Source: CAVTSA01 sp963737225 | Lineage (GTDB): Bacteria > Chloroflexota > Dormibacteria > Dormibacterales > Dormibacteraceae | Length of the DNA stretch: 64,000 bases | Assembly (NCBI GenBank): GCA_963737225.1 | Contig: CAVTSA010000013.1 | Location: 372,001-436,000, forward strand | Direction of reading: 5' to 3' | Part shown: positions 40,390-48,072 of the stretch, in pieces | How positions within the stretch are numbered: the stretch's first letter is position 1 | Layout: each line of letters begins with the position of its first letter | Notes under the pieces: generated by a model | What the model saw: only the letters and a program-made list of their open reading frames with translations | The model's database searches: none | Told to the model about the DNA's origin: nothing | Program-made: the position numbers and the translations under genes

Positions 40390-41310
40390 TTACACCGCGG
40401 TGGATACCTCGCTCAGCGTGGGTGGCTCGGCGCCGGCTCGGGTGCACGTGAGCGCGGACACCAGCGCGGCGAAGCGCAGCGCATCGCCGAGCTCCGCCTC
40501 GTCGAGGTCGAGCAGTGCCTGCCGGTGCAGCCGCCGGTGGGACACCAGCCAGGCCAGCAGCCCGCTGGTGAAGGCGTCGCCCGCACCGATCGTGTCCACC
40601 ACGCTCGGAATCGCATGGGCCGGCGCGGTGACGCTGGCGGAGCCGTTGGCGGCCCGGCTCCCGCCCGGGCCGTGCGTGACCACCACCAGGGCCGCACCCA
40701 GACCCCGCCACCGGGCCACCACAGTCTCAGCCGTCTCCCCGGGGTAGATCCACCCCGCGTCGACGTCGCTCACCTTGACCAGGCCGGCACGCGCGACCAG
40801 GCGTTCCAGCAGCGGGCGGTAGACGTCACGGTCGGGGAGGAGCGAGGGGCGGATGTTCGGGTCGATCGAGATCAAGCGCCGATCGGCCTCCCGCTCCAGG
40901 AGCGTGCGCAGCGCCGTCGCGCCGGGCTCCAGCGCGAGCGAGAGGGATCCGAAATGGAGCGCCTCCACATCCGCCAGAGAGGAGGGCAGGTCCTCGACGC
41001 GGAGCAAACGGTCGGCACTGCACTCGGCATAGAAGGAGTAGGTCTCGCCGCCGCCGACTGAGTGGACGAAGGCCAGCGTGGTCAGCTCGGGCCCTCGCAC
41101 AAGGAGCGAGGTGTCGACCCGGTTCCGCTCCAGGTGACGAACCAGGGTCTGACCGAAGGGGTCGGTCGAGATGCGGCCCAGGAACGTGGTCGCCACGCCC
41201 AGACGGCCCAGGCCCACCGCCACGTTCAGCGGCGAGCCCCCGGCGCGCGGCCGGAAGTCCTCTCCGGACGGCGTCATGTCGATCAGTGCTTCGCCGCACA
41301 CCGCGATCAC
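40390..41310 (-). CDS. PfkB-family carbohydrate kinase, fructokinase-like
   Basis: A 306-residue ribokinase-fold kinase. Substrate-side motif AGGSPLNVAVGLGRLG, central FAECSADRLL-type strand (here YSFYAECSADRLL), and the C-terminal signature DTIGAGDAFTSGLLAWL with the catalytic Asp and anion hole. The overall pattern, including MIAVCGEALIDM at the start, is closest to bacterial fructokinases. GTG at 41310 opens the protein. It overlaps no neighbour and is divergent from the macro-domain gene with 35 bases between. Confidence 0.9.
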   Translation of the reverse strand: MIAVCGEALIDMTPSGEDFRPRAGGSPLNVAVGLGRLGVATTFLGRISTDPFGQTLVRHLERNRVDTSLLVRGPELTTLAFVHSVGGGETYSFYAECSADRLLRVEDLPSSLADVEALHFGSLSLALEPGATALRTLLEREADRRLISIDPNIRPSLLPDRDVYRPLLERLVARAGLVKVSDVDAGWIYPGETAETVVARWRGLGAALVVVTHGPGGSRAANGSASVTAPAHAIPSVVDTIGAGDAFTSGLLAWLVSHRRLHRQALLDLDEAELGDALRFAALVSALTCTRAGAEPPTLSEVSTAV

Positions 41311-41331
41311 GTCCGGGACAGGATCGCACGG

Positions 41332-41337
41332 TAGGCT
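41332..41337 (+). promoter_or_regulatory. Candidate -10 of the macro-domain gene
   Basis: TAGGCT ends 8 bases before ATG 41346 in the short divergent spacer; no Shine-Dalgarno sequence is present, consistent with a leaderless mRNA. Confidence 0.45.
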
Positions 41338-41345
41338 TCGGCGGG

Positions 41346-41852
<507 letters not shown>

Positions 41853-41858
41853 TCAGGG

Positions 41859-42560
41859 GTGAGCTCACCGAGGTGGCGTCCAGCCTCGCTGGCGCTGACC
41901 GCGGTGCTGGTGGCGGTGCTGACCGCCGCTTGCGGGCACGCCCCCGCCACCACCTCCCGCGTGTCTAAGGGCTCGGCGCCGGTCGTCGTGCGCGGGCCGC
42001 TGATCGGCGTGCGTGCCACCACGCTGACGGTGGATCACAGCCCGGGGGGTGGCAGCGTCCGCGTGGCGTTCGCGCCTCTGACAACGCCGATCTACGGCGT
42101 CACCGTGACGACCGCCGCCGCCATCCAGCCGGGATCCTGTGTGGCTGCGACGGGCGATCGCGACGCGGCCGGGACCCTCGCGGCGAGCGTCATCGTGGTC
42201 GCCTCCAGCATCGACGACACCTGCCCCGACGATTCGGTGCCGGCGCCGCCTCCGCCCCCGGGACCGCCCCCCTCGCCGGCGCCATCCCCCGGCTCGTTCC
42301 CGTTGCCCACGCCGACACCGGGCCCGGCATTTCTGCGCGGTCAGGTGCTGAGCGTGGGTGCGGGTGCGATCGCGGTCCAGGGTCCCCAGGAGGACCCGGC
42401 GGTCGTGATCCTGCCACCCGACGACCAGGTGCTGTTCTTCGAGCCCGGCGACCGCTCGTCGCTCGTGGTACCGAGCTGCGTGGTCATTCAGGGCACCCGG
42501 CGCCGGCACGCGATCGCCGCGCGTCAGATCGTCGACTGGCCGTCAGGGATCGGGTGCTAG
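41859..42560 (+). CDS. Small lipoprotein with Pro-rich linker
   Basis: A 233-residue protein: signal peptide ending in lipobox LTAAC, an N-terminal beta domain (GPLIGVRATTLTVDHSPGGG to GSCVAATGDRDAAGTLAASVIVV), a Pro-rich linker (PPPPPGPPPSPAPSPGS) and a second domain of the same style (LRGQVLSVGAGAIAVQGPQED). The two repeated halves resemble DUF5666-type OB/beta-barrel modules, which are common in actinobacterial lipoproteins of unknown role. GTG at 41859 is the start. Confidence 0.75.
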   Translation: MSSPRWRPASLALTAVLVAVLTAACGHAPATTSRVSKGSAPVVVRGPLIGVRATTLTVDHSPGGGSVRVAFAPLTTPIYGVTVTTAAAIQPGSCVAATGDRDAAGTLAASVIVVASSIDDTCPDDSVPAPPPPPGPPPSPAPSPGSFPLPTPTPGPAFLRGQVLSVGAGAIAVQGPQEDPAVVILPPDDQVLFFEPGDRSSLVVPSCVVIQGTRRRHAIAARQIVDWPSGIGC

Positions 42561-42599
42561 GTGTCCTGTCCCCGCGCCGGTGCGAAGGGAAGCACCGAA

Positions 42600-42627
42600 C
42601 CGGCTCCCCCAACGTCATCGGAGCCGG
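42600..42627 (+). terminator. Hairpin after the 41859 lipoprotein gene
   Basis: CCGGCTCC (42600-42607) pairs with GGAGCCGG (42620-42627) across a 12-base loop. It lies between convergent genes and immediately before a class B repeat pair; no T-run. Confidence 0.5.
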
Positions 42628-42630
42628 CTG

Positions 42631-42683
42631 TTGGTGCACCAATCGCCCGGTTGCGGTGCTCGGCATGGCGATTGGTGCACGAA
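42631..42683. repeat. Paired palindrome, class B, 41-base spacing
   Basis: TTGGTGCACCAA at 42631-42642 and TTGGTGCACGAA (one mismatch) at 42672-42683. On the minus strand the first copy is preceded by GGGCGA, the same flank that precedes the second copy on the plus strand. Confidence 0.75.
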
Positions 42684-42731
42684 TCCCCCTTTTGCTGGGG
42701 GGCCAGGAGACCCTTTGGGCGTGCGACCGGT

Positions 42732-43310
42732 TCACTGACGGAGACGGGCCAGGAGGGCTTCGGCCATCCCTCGGGCGGCGGCCAGGATCTCGTCGTCGGT
42801 CCGGAGTCCACCTGGGTCCGCCATCACCGCCGCGTTGATGCTGAGCAAGGCCATCGACACCAGCTGGCGCCGCCACACCTCGGCATCGTCGCCGACCAGG
42901 ACGCGAACCAGCGCCCCGAAACGCGCCGGGAAGGAGGAGGAGCCCTCCATCCGTCCCATCAGCGCCGGGTTGGCGTTGACGAAGCGCACCCCGCGAACCT
43001 TGTCGGCCGACCCGTCAACGATCCAGCGCAGGACCGTGGCGTCGACCCGGTCCGGCCCGGCCGGTTGCCTCGAGGCCCACGCGGTGAGGTCGTCGAGCTC
43101 CCGCAGGCGTGCCGCCAGGACCGACTCCACGATCGCCTCCTTGCTCTCGAAGTGGTAGTAGAGGGACGCCTTCTTGATGCCGAGGGCGCCGGCGATCTCC
43201 CGCAGCGAGGTGGCGTCATAGCCCTGACGGATGAAGAGGTCGGTGGCGACGCGTTGGGCGGCTTCGCGCGTCCCCTCGCCGGCGCGGCGCTCGACGGGCG
43301 GACCCGGCAT
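42732..43310 (-). CDS. TetR-family regulator
   Basis: A 192-residue regulator. The N-terminal HTH reads AAQRVATDLFIRQGYDATSLREIAGALGIKKASLYYHFESKEAIVESV in separate helices, with the typical YYHF recognition end. The C-terminal ligand domain is not assignable. It is divergent from the DUF1772-like gene, and a palindromic operator lies in the 36-base gap, so it probably represses both itself and that gene. Confidence 0.9.
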   Translation of the reverse strand: MPGPPVERRAGEGTREAAQRVATDLFIRQGYDATSLREIAGALGIKKASLYYHFESKEAIVESVLAARLRELDDLTAWASRQPAGPDRVDATVLRWIVDGSADKVRGVRFVNANPALMGRMEGSSSFPARFGALVRVLVGDDAEVWRRQLVSMALLSINAAVMADPGGLRTDDEILAAARGMAEALLARLRQ

Positions 43311-43319
43311 TCTGCGATT

Positions 43320-43337
43320 CTACCTACCGGCAGGTAG
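43320..43337. promoter_or_regulatory. Probable TetR operator
   Basis: CTACCTACCGGCAGGTAG is an 18-base palindrome with one mismatched pair, in the 36-base divergent gap. It overlaps the TAGGCT -10 (43335-43340) of the DUF1772-like gene, whose ATG is 6 bases further on, so binding would block that promoter. ACCTACCGGCAGGT-like sites are a common TetR operator form. Confidence 0.7.
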
Positions 43338-43346
43338 GCTAGCACG

Positions 43347-43796
43347 ATGATCCTGTCCCTCGTCACCGGCGTCAACCTCTTTTTCGCCGGATTGCTGTCG
43401 GGAGCTGAGGTCGCCGTCCGTTTCGGCGTCAAGGGGGCACTCGAGACGCTGGGCGACCTGGCCCATCTGCAGGCGCGGCAGGCGCTGATCCGGCGGTTGC
43501 GGTATCTGGTGCCGGGGCTCTACTTCCCGGCCCTGGTGGCGGGCGTGGCGGCGCTGCTCCTGCGCGGACCCGGTCCGGCGCTGGCGGCGGGACTCGTGGG
43601 TGTGGCCGCACTGCTGACCTGGATCGGCGTCACCCTCGCCGGGACGGTGCCTCTGAACCAGGCGGCGCTGGAGTGGTCTCCGGAGCAGCCACCGCCTGAG
43701 TGGCGCGCACAGGTGGAGCGATGGGAGCGCCTGGCCTTGATCCGGGTGGTGGCCGCCGCTCTCGCGTTCGCGGCCTTCCTCCTCGCCGCCCGCTGA
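43347..43796 (+). CDS. DUF1772-like membrane protein
   Basis: A 149-residue protein with four hydrophobic segments (about residues 5-22, 52-72, 78-100 and 128-147). The N-terminal VTGVNLFFAGLLSGAEVAVRFGV and the loop TVPLNQAALEW resemble DUF1772/anthrone-oxygenase-like membrane proteins. It is preceded by a TetR operator and is the likely regulated target. Function unknown. Confidence 0.75.
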   Translation: MILSLVTGVNLFFAGLLSGAEVAVRFGVKGALETLGDLAHLQARQALIRRLRYLVPGLYFPALVAGVAALLLRGPGPALAAGLVGVAALLTWIGVTLAGTVPLNQAALEWSPEQPPPEWRAQVERWERLALIRVVAAALAFAAFLLAAR

Positions 43797-43800
43797 GGGG

Positions 43801-43862
43801 CCCCTTGGTGCACCACCGGGGCCTAAAAGCGGCGGGTAGGCCCCGTTGGTGCACCACCGGGT
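43801..43862. repeat. Paired palindrome, class B, 41-base spacing
   Basis: TTGGTGCACCAC at 43805-43816 and again at 43846-43857. Each is flanked by GGCCCC on the left, and the first by GGGGCC on the right, so the outer stem differs from the other class B loci but is still self-complementary. Located between convergent genes. Confidence 0.75.
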
Positions 43863-43884
43863 GAACCGGGTAAACGGAGCGGGG

Positions 43885-45183
43885 TCAGGTCCCTGCGACG
43901 CCCGCCGTCCGTGCCGCCGCGTGGAGCGCCTGGTCGAGGTCCTCCAGCAGGTCATCGATGTGCTCGATCCCCACCGAGAGGCGGATCATCTCGGGTGAGA
44001 TCCCGACCTGCTTGTGCTCGGCCGGGGTGAGCTGGCGGTGCGTGGTCGACGCCGGGTGGGCGACCAGCGACTTGGCATCCCCGAGGTTGACCAGTCGCTT
44101 GAACAGCTTCACCGAGTCGAAGAAGCGGATCCCGGCCTCGTAGCCGCCGCGGACCCCGAACGTGAGGAGTGAGGTGGCGTGGCCGTCCAGGTACTTCTGC
44201 GCCAACTGGTGCTGGGGGTCGTCCGGGAAGCCGGAGAACGAGACCCAGGCCACCCGTGGATCCCGCGCGAGGTACTCGGCGACCGCTCGTGCGTTCCGTT
44301 CGTGACGTTCCAGGCGCAGCGAGAGCGTCTCCAGCCCCTGGATCAGCAGGAAGGCGCTGAACGGGGACAGCGTTGGCCCGAGGTTCCGCAGGCCGACGGT
44401 GCGGAACCGCGTCGCGAACGGGTGCCGGGGGAAGTCACGAGCGTAGACCACGCCGTGGAAGGACGGCTCCGGTTGGGTCAGCCCCGGAAACCGATCCGGG
44501 TCATCCGACCAGGGGAAGTCACCCCCGTCGACGATCGCCCCGCCGATGGTCGTCCCGTGGCCGCCGATGAACTTGGTCAGGGAGTGGACCACGACGTCGG
44601 CTCCCCAGCGCAGCGGCTTCAGGTAGACCGGTGTTGGGACCGTGTTGTCGACGATCAGCGGCACGCCGGCCGCGTGCGCCGCGTCCGCCACCGCCTCCAG
44701 GTCGACGATGTTCCCGGCAGGGTTGCCGACGGTCTCGCAGTAGACGGCCCGCGTTCGGGAATCGATCAGGGAGCGCAGCGACTCGGGACGGTCGTCGCGG
44801 CCGAAGCGCACCTCGATGCCCTGCTTGGGCAGGACGTGGGCGAGCCAGGTGTAGGTCGCGCCGTACAGCTGGGGCGCGCACACCAGGTTGTCTCCCACCG
44901 TGGTCGCGACCGTCGTCAGCGCCCCGCTGACCGCGGCCATGCCGGAGCTGCAGGTGACCGCCGCCGTGCCGCGCTCCAACTCCGCGACCCGGGCCTCCAG
45001 CACGGAGTTGGTGGGGTTGTTGATCCGGTTGTAGTGGAACCCGGGCTCTTCCAGGTCGAAGATGGCACCTGCTTGCGCCGCCGTCTCGAACTCGTGTGCC
45101 ACGGTCTGATAGATCGGCACCGCCACCGCCCGGGTGCCGTCGGCCTGATACCCGCCGTGGATGGCGATCGTCTCGTCCCGCAT
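43885..45183 (-). CDS. O-acetylhomoserine sulfhydrylase-like PLP enzyme
   Basis: A 432-residue fold-type I PLP enzyme of the Cys/Met-metabolism family. Motifs: DETIAIHGGYQADGTRAVAVPIYQT, the ring-stacking region TCSSGMAAVSGAL, and the Schiff-base Lys in VHSLTKFIGGHGTTIGG. The C-terminal HPASTTHRQLTPAEHKQVGIS is typical of O-acetylhomoserine aminocarboxypropyltransferases, which make homocysteine from O-acylhomoserine and sulfide. Last gene of the four-gene minus-strand operon, 25 bases after the homoserine acyltransferase that would supply its substrate. GGGAGG precedes the ATG. A role in a specialised product is also possible. Confidence 0.9.
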   Translation of the reverse strand: MRDETIAIHGGYQADGTRAVAVPIYQTVAHEFETAAQAGAIFDLEEPGFHYNRINNPTNSVLEARVAELERGTAAVTCSSGMAAVSGALTTVATTVGDNLVCAPQLYGATYTWLAHVLPKQGIEVRFGRDDRPESLRSLIDSRTRAVYCETVGNPAGNIVDLEAVADAAHAAGVPLIVDNTVPTPVYLKPLRWGADVVVHSLTKFIGGHGTTIGGAIVDGGDFPWSDDPDRFPGLTQPEPSFHGVVYARDFPRHPFATRFRTVGLRNLGPTLSPFSAFLLIQGLETLSLRLERHERNARAVAEYLARDPRVAWVSFSGFPDDPQHQLAQKYLDGHATSLLTFGVRGGYEAGIRFFDSVKLFKRLVNLGDAKSLVAHPASTTHRQLTPAEHKQVGISPEMIRLSVGIEHIDDLLEDLDQALHAAARTAGVAGT

Positions 45184-45208
45184 CGACTGAACCTCCCGCA
45201 GCGCCGCG

Positions 45209-46144
45209 TCAGACGGCGATCGAAACCCCGGCGAGCATCTCCTCGGACACGCGGCGGCGCACCTCGCCCAGCCAGTTCGAGTACAGGGTATTCGCCCAGG
45301 GCGACCAGCGGCCGTCCAGGTGTCGCGCGATCTCCTCGAACGGGAAGGAGTGCATCGCCCGCTCATCACGAGGACCGGCGAGCGCGGTCGCGGCGAACCG
45401 CTCGACCAGGGTCAGGGCGGGGCCACTCAGGTAATGCTCGGGGAGCGGCGGGAAGGTGTCCCGCTCCCCGCGCAGATAACGGCGGACGTCGCGGCGGTAC
45501 TCGCGCAGCAGGCTGTCCGGTCCGTACTCCGGATGTCCCTGCACCAGAACGACGAGGCAGTCGCCGCGAACGGCGGTCGCGACCGTCCAGTGGGAGCCGT
45601 CGTTCAAGACCGGCTGATACCCGTGCCGGCGGAGCGGCTCCAGTGGGACCTCGTTGCACCGCGAGTGCGGGAAGCTGACCGTCTCCGGAAGGTTCTGACC
45701 GAGGACATGCGACTGGTCGACGTGGTCTGGCAACAGCCCCCAGCACTTGCCGTCGAGGAGGGTGCGCTCGAGACCGTCGAAATGACGCACCGCGGTGTGG
45801 GCCGCGAGGCAGGAGCAGAGCAGCGACGACGTGTGGCCGGCAGCCCAGGTGAAGAGCTCGGTGAGCGGCTCCCACAGCGGCTCCTCGGCCACGGTGGGCG
45901 CCACCGGCTCGGTCCCGGTGACGACGATCGCGTCCGGACGGGTGGCGTAGATACCGCGCAGCCGGCGGTAGGGGGCGGCCGGTCCGTGCAGCACCGACGC
46001 CGCGCGCGGGACCGACTCGACCAGGTACCGGTCGACCAGCAGCGGAACACCGACCGCCGTCCGTTCCAGGAGCTGCACGAACTGCCGCTCCGTGTCGGCG
46101 AAGGCCGCGTCCGGCATGTTGTTGACGAAGGCCACCCGCAGCAT
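45209..46144 (-). CDS. Homoserine O-acyltransferase, MetA (HTS) family-like
   Basis: A 311-residue class I glutamine-amidotransferase-like acyltransferase. The nucleophilic Cys is in LLCSCLAAHTAV, and the His-Glu pair in VLVQGHPEYGPDSL, as in MetA. VAFVNNMPDAAFADTERQFVQLL replaces the usual MetA start. Length matches the family but overall the sequence looks divergent, so it could acylate homoserine or a related amino alcohol. It sits 16 bases after the FAD/NAD(P)-binding gene and before the sulfhydrylase, in the NRPS-like operon. Confidence 0.8.
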   Translation of the reverse strand: MLRVAFVNNMPDAAFADTERQFVQLLERTAVGVPLLVDRYLVESVPRAASVLHGPAAPYRRLRGIYATRPDAIVVTGTEPVAPTVAEEPLWEPLTELFTWAAGHTSSLLCSCLAAHTAVRHFDGLERTLLDGKCWGLLPDHVDQSHVLGQNLPETVSFPHSRCNEVPLEPLRRHGYQPVLNDGSHWTVATAVRGDCLVVLVQGHPEYGPDSLLREYRRDVRRYLRGERDTFPPLPEHYLSGPALTLVERFAATALAGPRDERAMHSFPFEEIARHLDGRWSPWANTLYSNWLGEVRRRVSEEMLAGVSIAV

Positions 46145-46160
46145 GCGGGCCGAGGTCGAG

Positions 46161-47963
46161 CTAGGCAAGGATCCCCTCCACGCAGGCTTGTGCATCCAGC
46201 ACCGCGCGCAGGCGGGTGTTGGGCGAGGGCAGATAGTGGGTGAAGTACCGGACACCCTCGGTGAGCACGCCGAGCAGGGACAGACCGCCCTGTTCCGAGC
46301 CGGCGCGGTCGTAGGGGTGGAACGTCTCCGAGAGGCCGACGCTCCCGACGGGCCGCCAATCGTAGTGCAGCTCGGTGAGACGGCCCCTTTCGACCAGGTT
46401 GCGCAGCAGGGGCGAAGCGGAGCCCAGCAGCCTCGGCATGTCCAGGTGGCCCCGTACCACCGAGCTCACGGTCTCCCGGAAGGGCTCGTCCAGCTGGGTG
46501 GATCCGACGACGACGCCGCCGTCCGGGGTCTCCTCCAGGCTCGGCGACGGGCCGGCCGGGGTGCGCACCACCCCTTCGTCGAGCAGTGCCATCAGCTGCG
46601 CGGAGCGAAGCGCCGGTGGCCCCGCCTCGAGCGAGTTGATGTTGCTGTGCACGTGGGACTGGAAGTCGACGTAGGAGTCGGCGGTCAGCCGCCCGAACTC
46701 GATCACGCTGCGCAGCTGATCTCGCAGGACCCGCGTCATCTCGTACGCCGCCTTGACCGGGCTGCCGCCCTCCTGGAGCGACTGGTCGAGGTCCTCCTGC
46801 AGCAGGTCGTAGACCCGTGCCTGGTAGGCGCCGCTGGAGGCGTAGGACGCGCGGGACTGTGGCAGGAAGCGGTCGGACGGATCGAAGTGCCCGTACCGGC
46901 GCTCCAGGGTCCTCAGCTCGCGGCCCAGGTCTCCCGCCGCGTACGCCGACCGCATCAGCGAGGCGACCCCCGCTCGTTCGCGGTCTCCGCCGTGCAGCGT
47001 CGCCGCGTGCAGGTGGTAGCGGCAGCGCATCTCCTCGTAGAGCCCTGGCACGACCTGGGCCCGGAAGTCGACCTTCTGGTTCTGGTCGGGGCCGCGCAGT
47101 GACCGGAACCACTGGGGTGTGCAGACGATCAGCGGGTACTGGTTGCCGGGATCGATGGAGGCCGCCGACTTGGCGGCGTACGGGAGGCCCGTGCGCGAGA
47201 AGAGATGGACCGAGACCTCGTTGCCGCTTCGCCGGTAACGCTGCCGTCCTCCGATCTCCTCGAACGAGCCGCCGCGGCCGATCGTCATCGCGGCGACCAG
47301 GTCGTAGGCGACCAGGCCCATGCCGGCGATTCCGATCGTGGCTCCCGCCGGAACCTCCTCGGCGAACCGCTCGGCGGGGTAGGGCGCCTGCAGGCCACGG
47401 CGCTCCCCAGGGCTGGGCAGCTGGTTCTCGGTGTGCCCCGAGGTGATCACGACGTGGTCGACCGTGATCGGTTCCCCTTCCTCGAGGTGGACCCGCTCGC
47501 GTCCGGAGGCCAGGGGCTCGATGTCGATCGCCCGGGTTGCGTGCCGGACGATCTCCATGCAGGAGGGTGCGGAAGCGACCAGCGCGGAGTAGAACCAGCG
47601 CAGATACTCGCCCATCAACCGGCGCGGCAGGTAGTCGTCGGGGGTGATCGGGCGTCCGCTCGGATCCCGGCGGCACTCGTGGCCGACCCATCGGTACCCC
47701 TCCCGGACGGCCCACTGGTACAGACCGACCGCGTACGGAGGGTCCTGGTCTGGGTCGGGGGCCGCGTACAGCGACAGCAGGCCGCACGCGTTGTTCAAAA
47801 TCAAGTAGTCCGAGCGGGTGTCGCGGTAGGTACCGCCACCGGGCGCCCCCGGCTCGACCACGTGCACACGGGTTGCGACACCGGTGCGCCTGACGTAGCT
47901 CACCGTGCGCTCGAGCACCGACAGGCCCCAGGGGCCGAGCCCTACGATCGCGAACTGAATCAT
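46161..47963 (-). CDS. FAD/NAD(P)-binding protein (NAD_binding_9-like)
   Basis: A 600-residue protein that opens with a Rossmann motif (IQFAIVGLGPWGLSVLERTVSY) and carries VEPGAPGGGTYRDTRSDYLILNN and a second dinucleotide motif GATIGIAGMGLVAYDLVAAM. This layout matches the FAD-NAD(P)-binding family often found beside amino-acid-modifying genes. It could be an N- or C-hydroxylating flavoprotein, but no specific oxygenase motif was recognised. It follows the NRPS-like gene by 109 bases and precedes the MetA-like gene by 16. Confidence 0.78.
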   Translation of the reverse strand: MIQFAIVGLGPWGLSVLERTVSYVRRTGVATRVHVVEPGAPGGGTYRDTRSDYLILNNACGLLSLYAAPDPDQDPPYAVGLYQWAVREGYRWVGHECRRDPSGRPITPDDYLPRRLMGEYLRWFYSALVASAPSCMEIVRHATRAIDIEPLASGRERVHLEEGEPITVDHVVITSGHTENQLPSPGERRGLQAPYPAERFAEEVPAGATIGIAGMGLVAYDLVAAMTIGRGGSFEEIGGRQRYRRSGNEVSVHLFSRTGLPYAAKSAASIDPGNQYPLIVCTPQWFRSLRGPDQNQKVDFRAQVVPGLYEEMRCRYHLHAATLHGGDRERAGVASLMRSAYAAGDLGRELRTLERRYGHFDPSDRFLPQSRASYASSGAYQARVYDLLQEDLDQSLQEGGSPVKAAYEMTRVLRDQLRSVIEFGRLTADSYVDFQSHVHSNINSLEAGPPALRSAQLMALLDEGVVRTPAGPSPSLEETPDGGVVVGSTQLDEPFRETVSSVVRGHLDMPRLLGSASPLLRNLVERGRLTELHYDWRPVGSVGLSETFHPYDRAGSEQGGLSLLGVLTEGVRYFTHYLPSPNTRLRAVLDAQACVEGILA

Positions 47964-48072
47964 CTCCGTGGTCCACCTTCGCGCGCCGGGGGGTCAAAGG
48001 CCATCGGCGTTCGCGGCCTCGGAGTGGGGCTGCAGTCCCGGGACAGGGGGACCGACCACGGCCCTGCGCCCA

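Noticed and set aside
38675..40711. Upstream extension of the 36851-40711 minus-strand ORF (1286 residues in total)
   Set aside because: Only the part below 38674 resembles a protein; the rest is antisense to the PadR and VOC genes.
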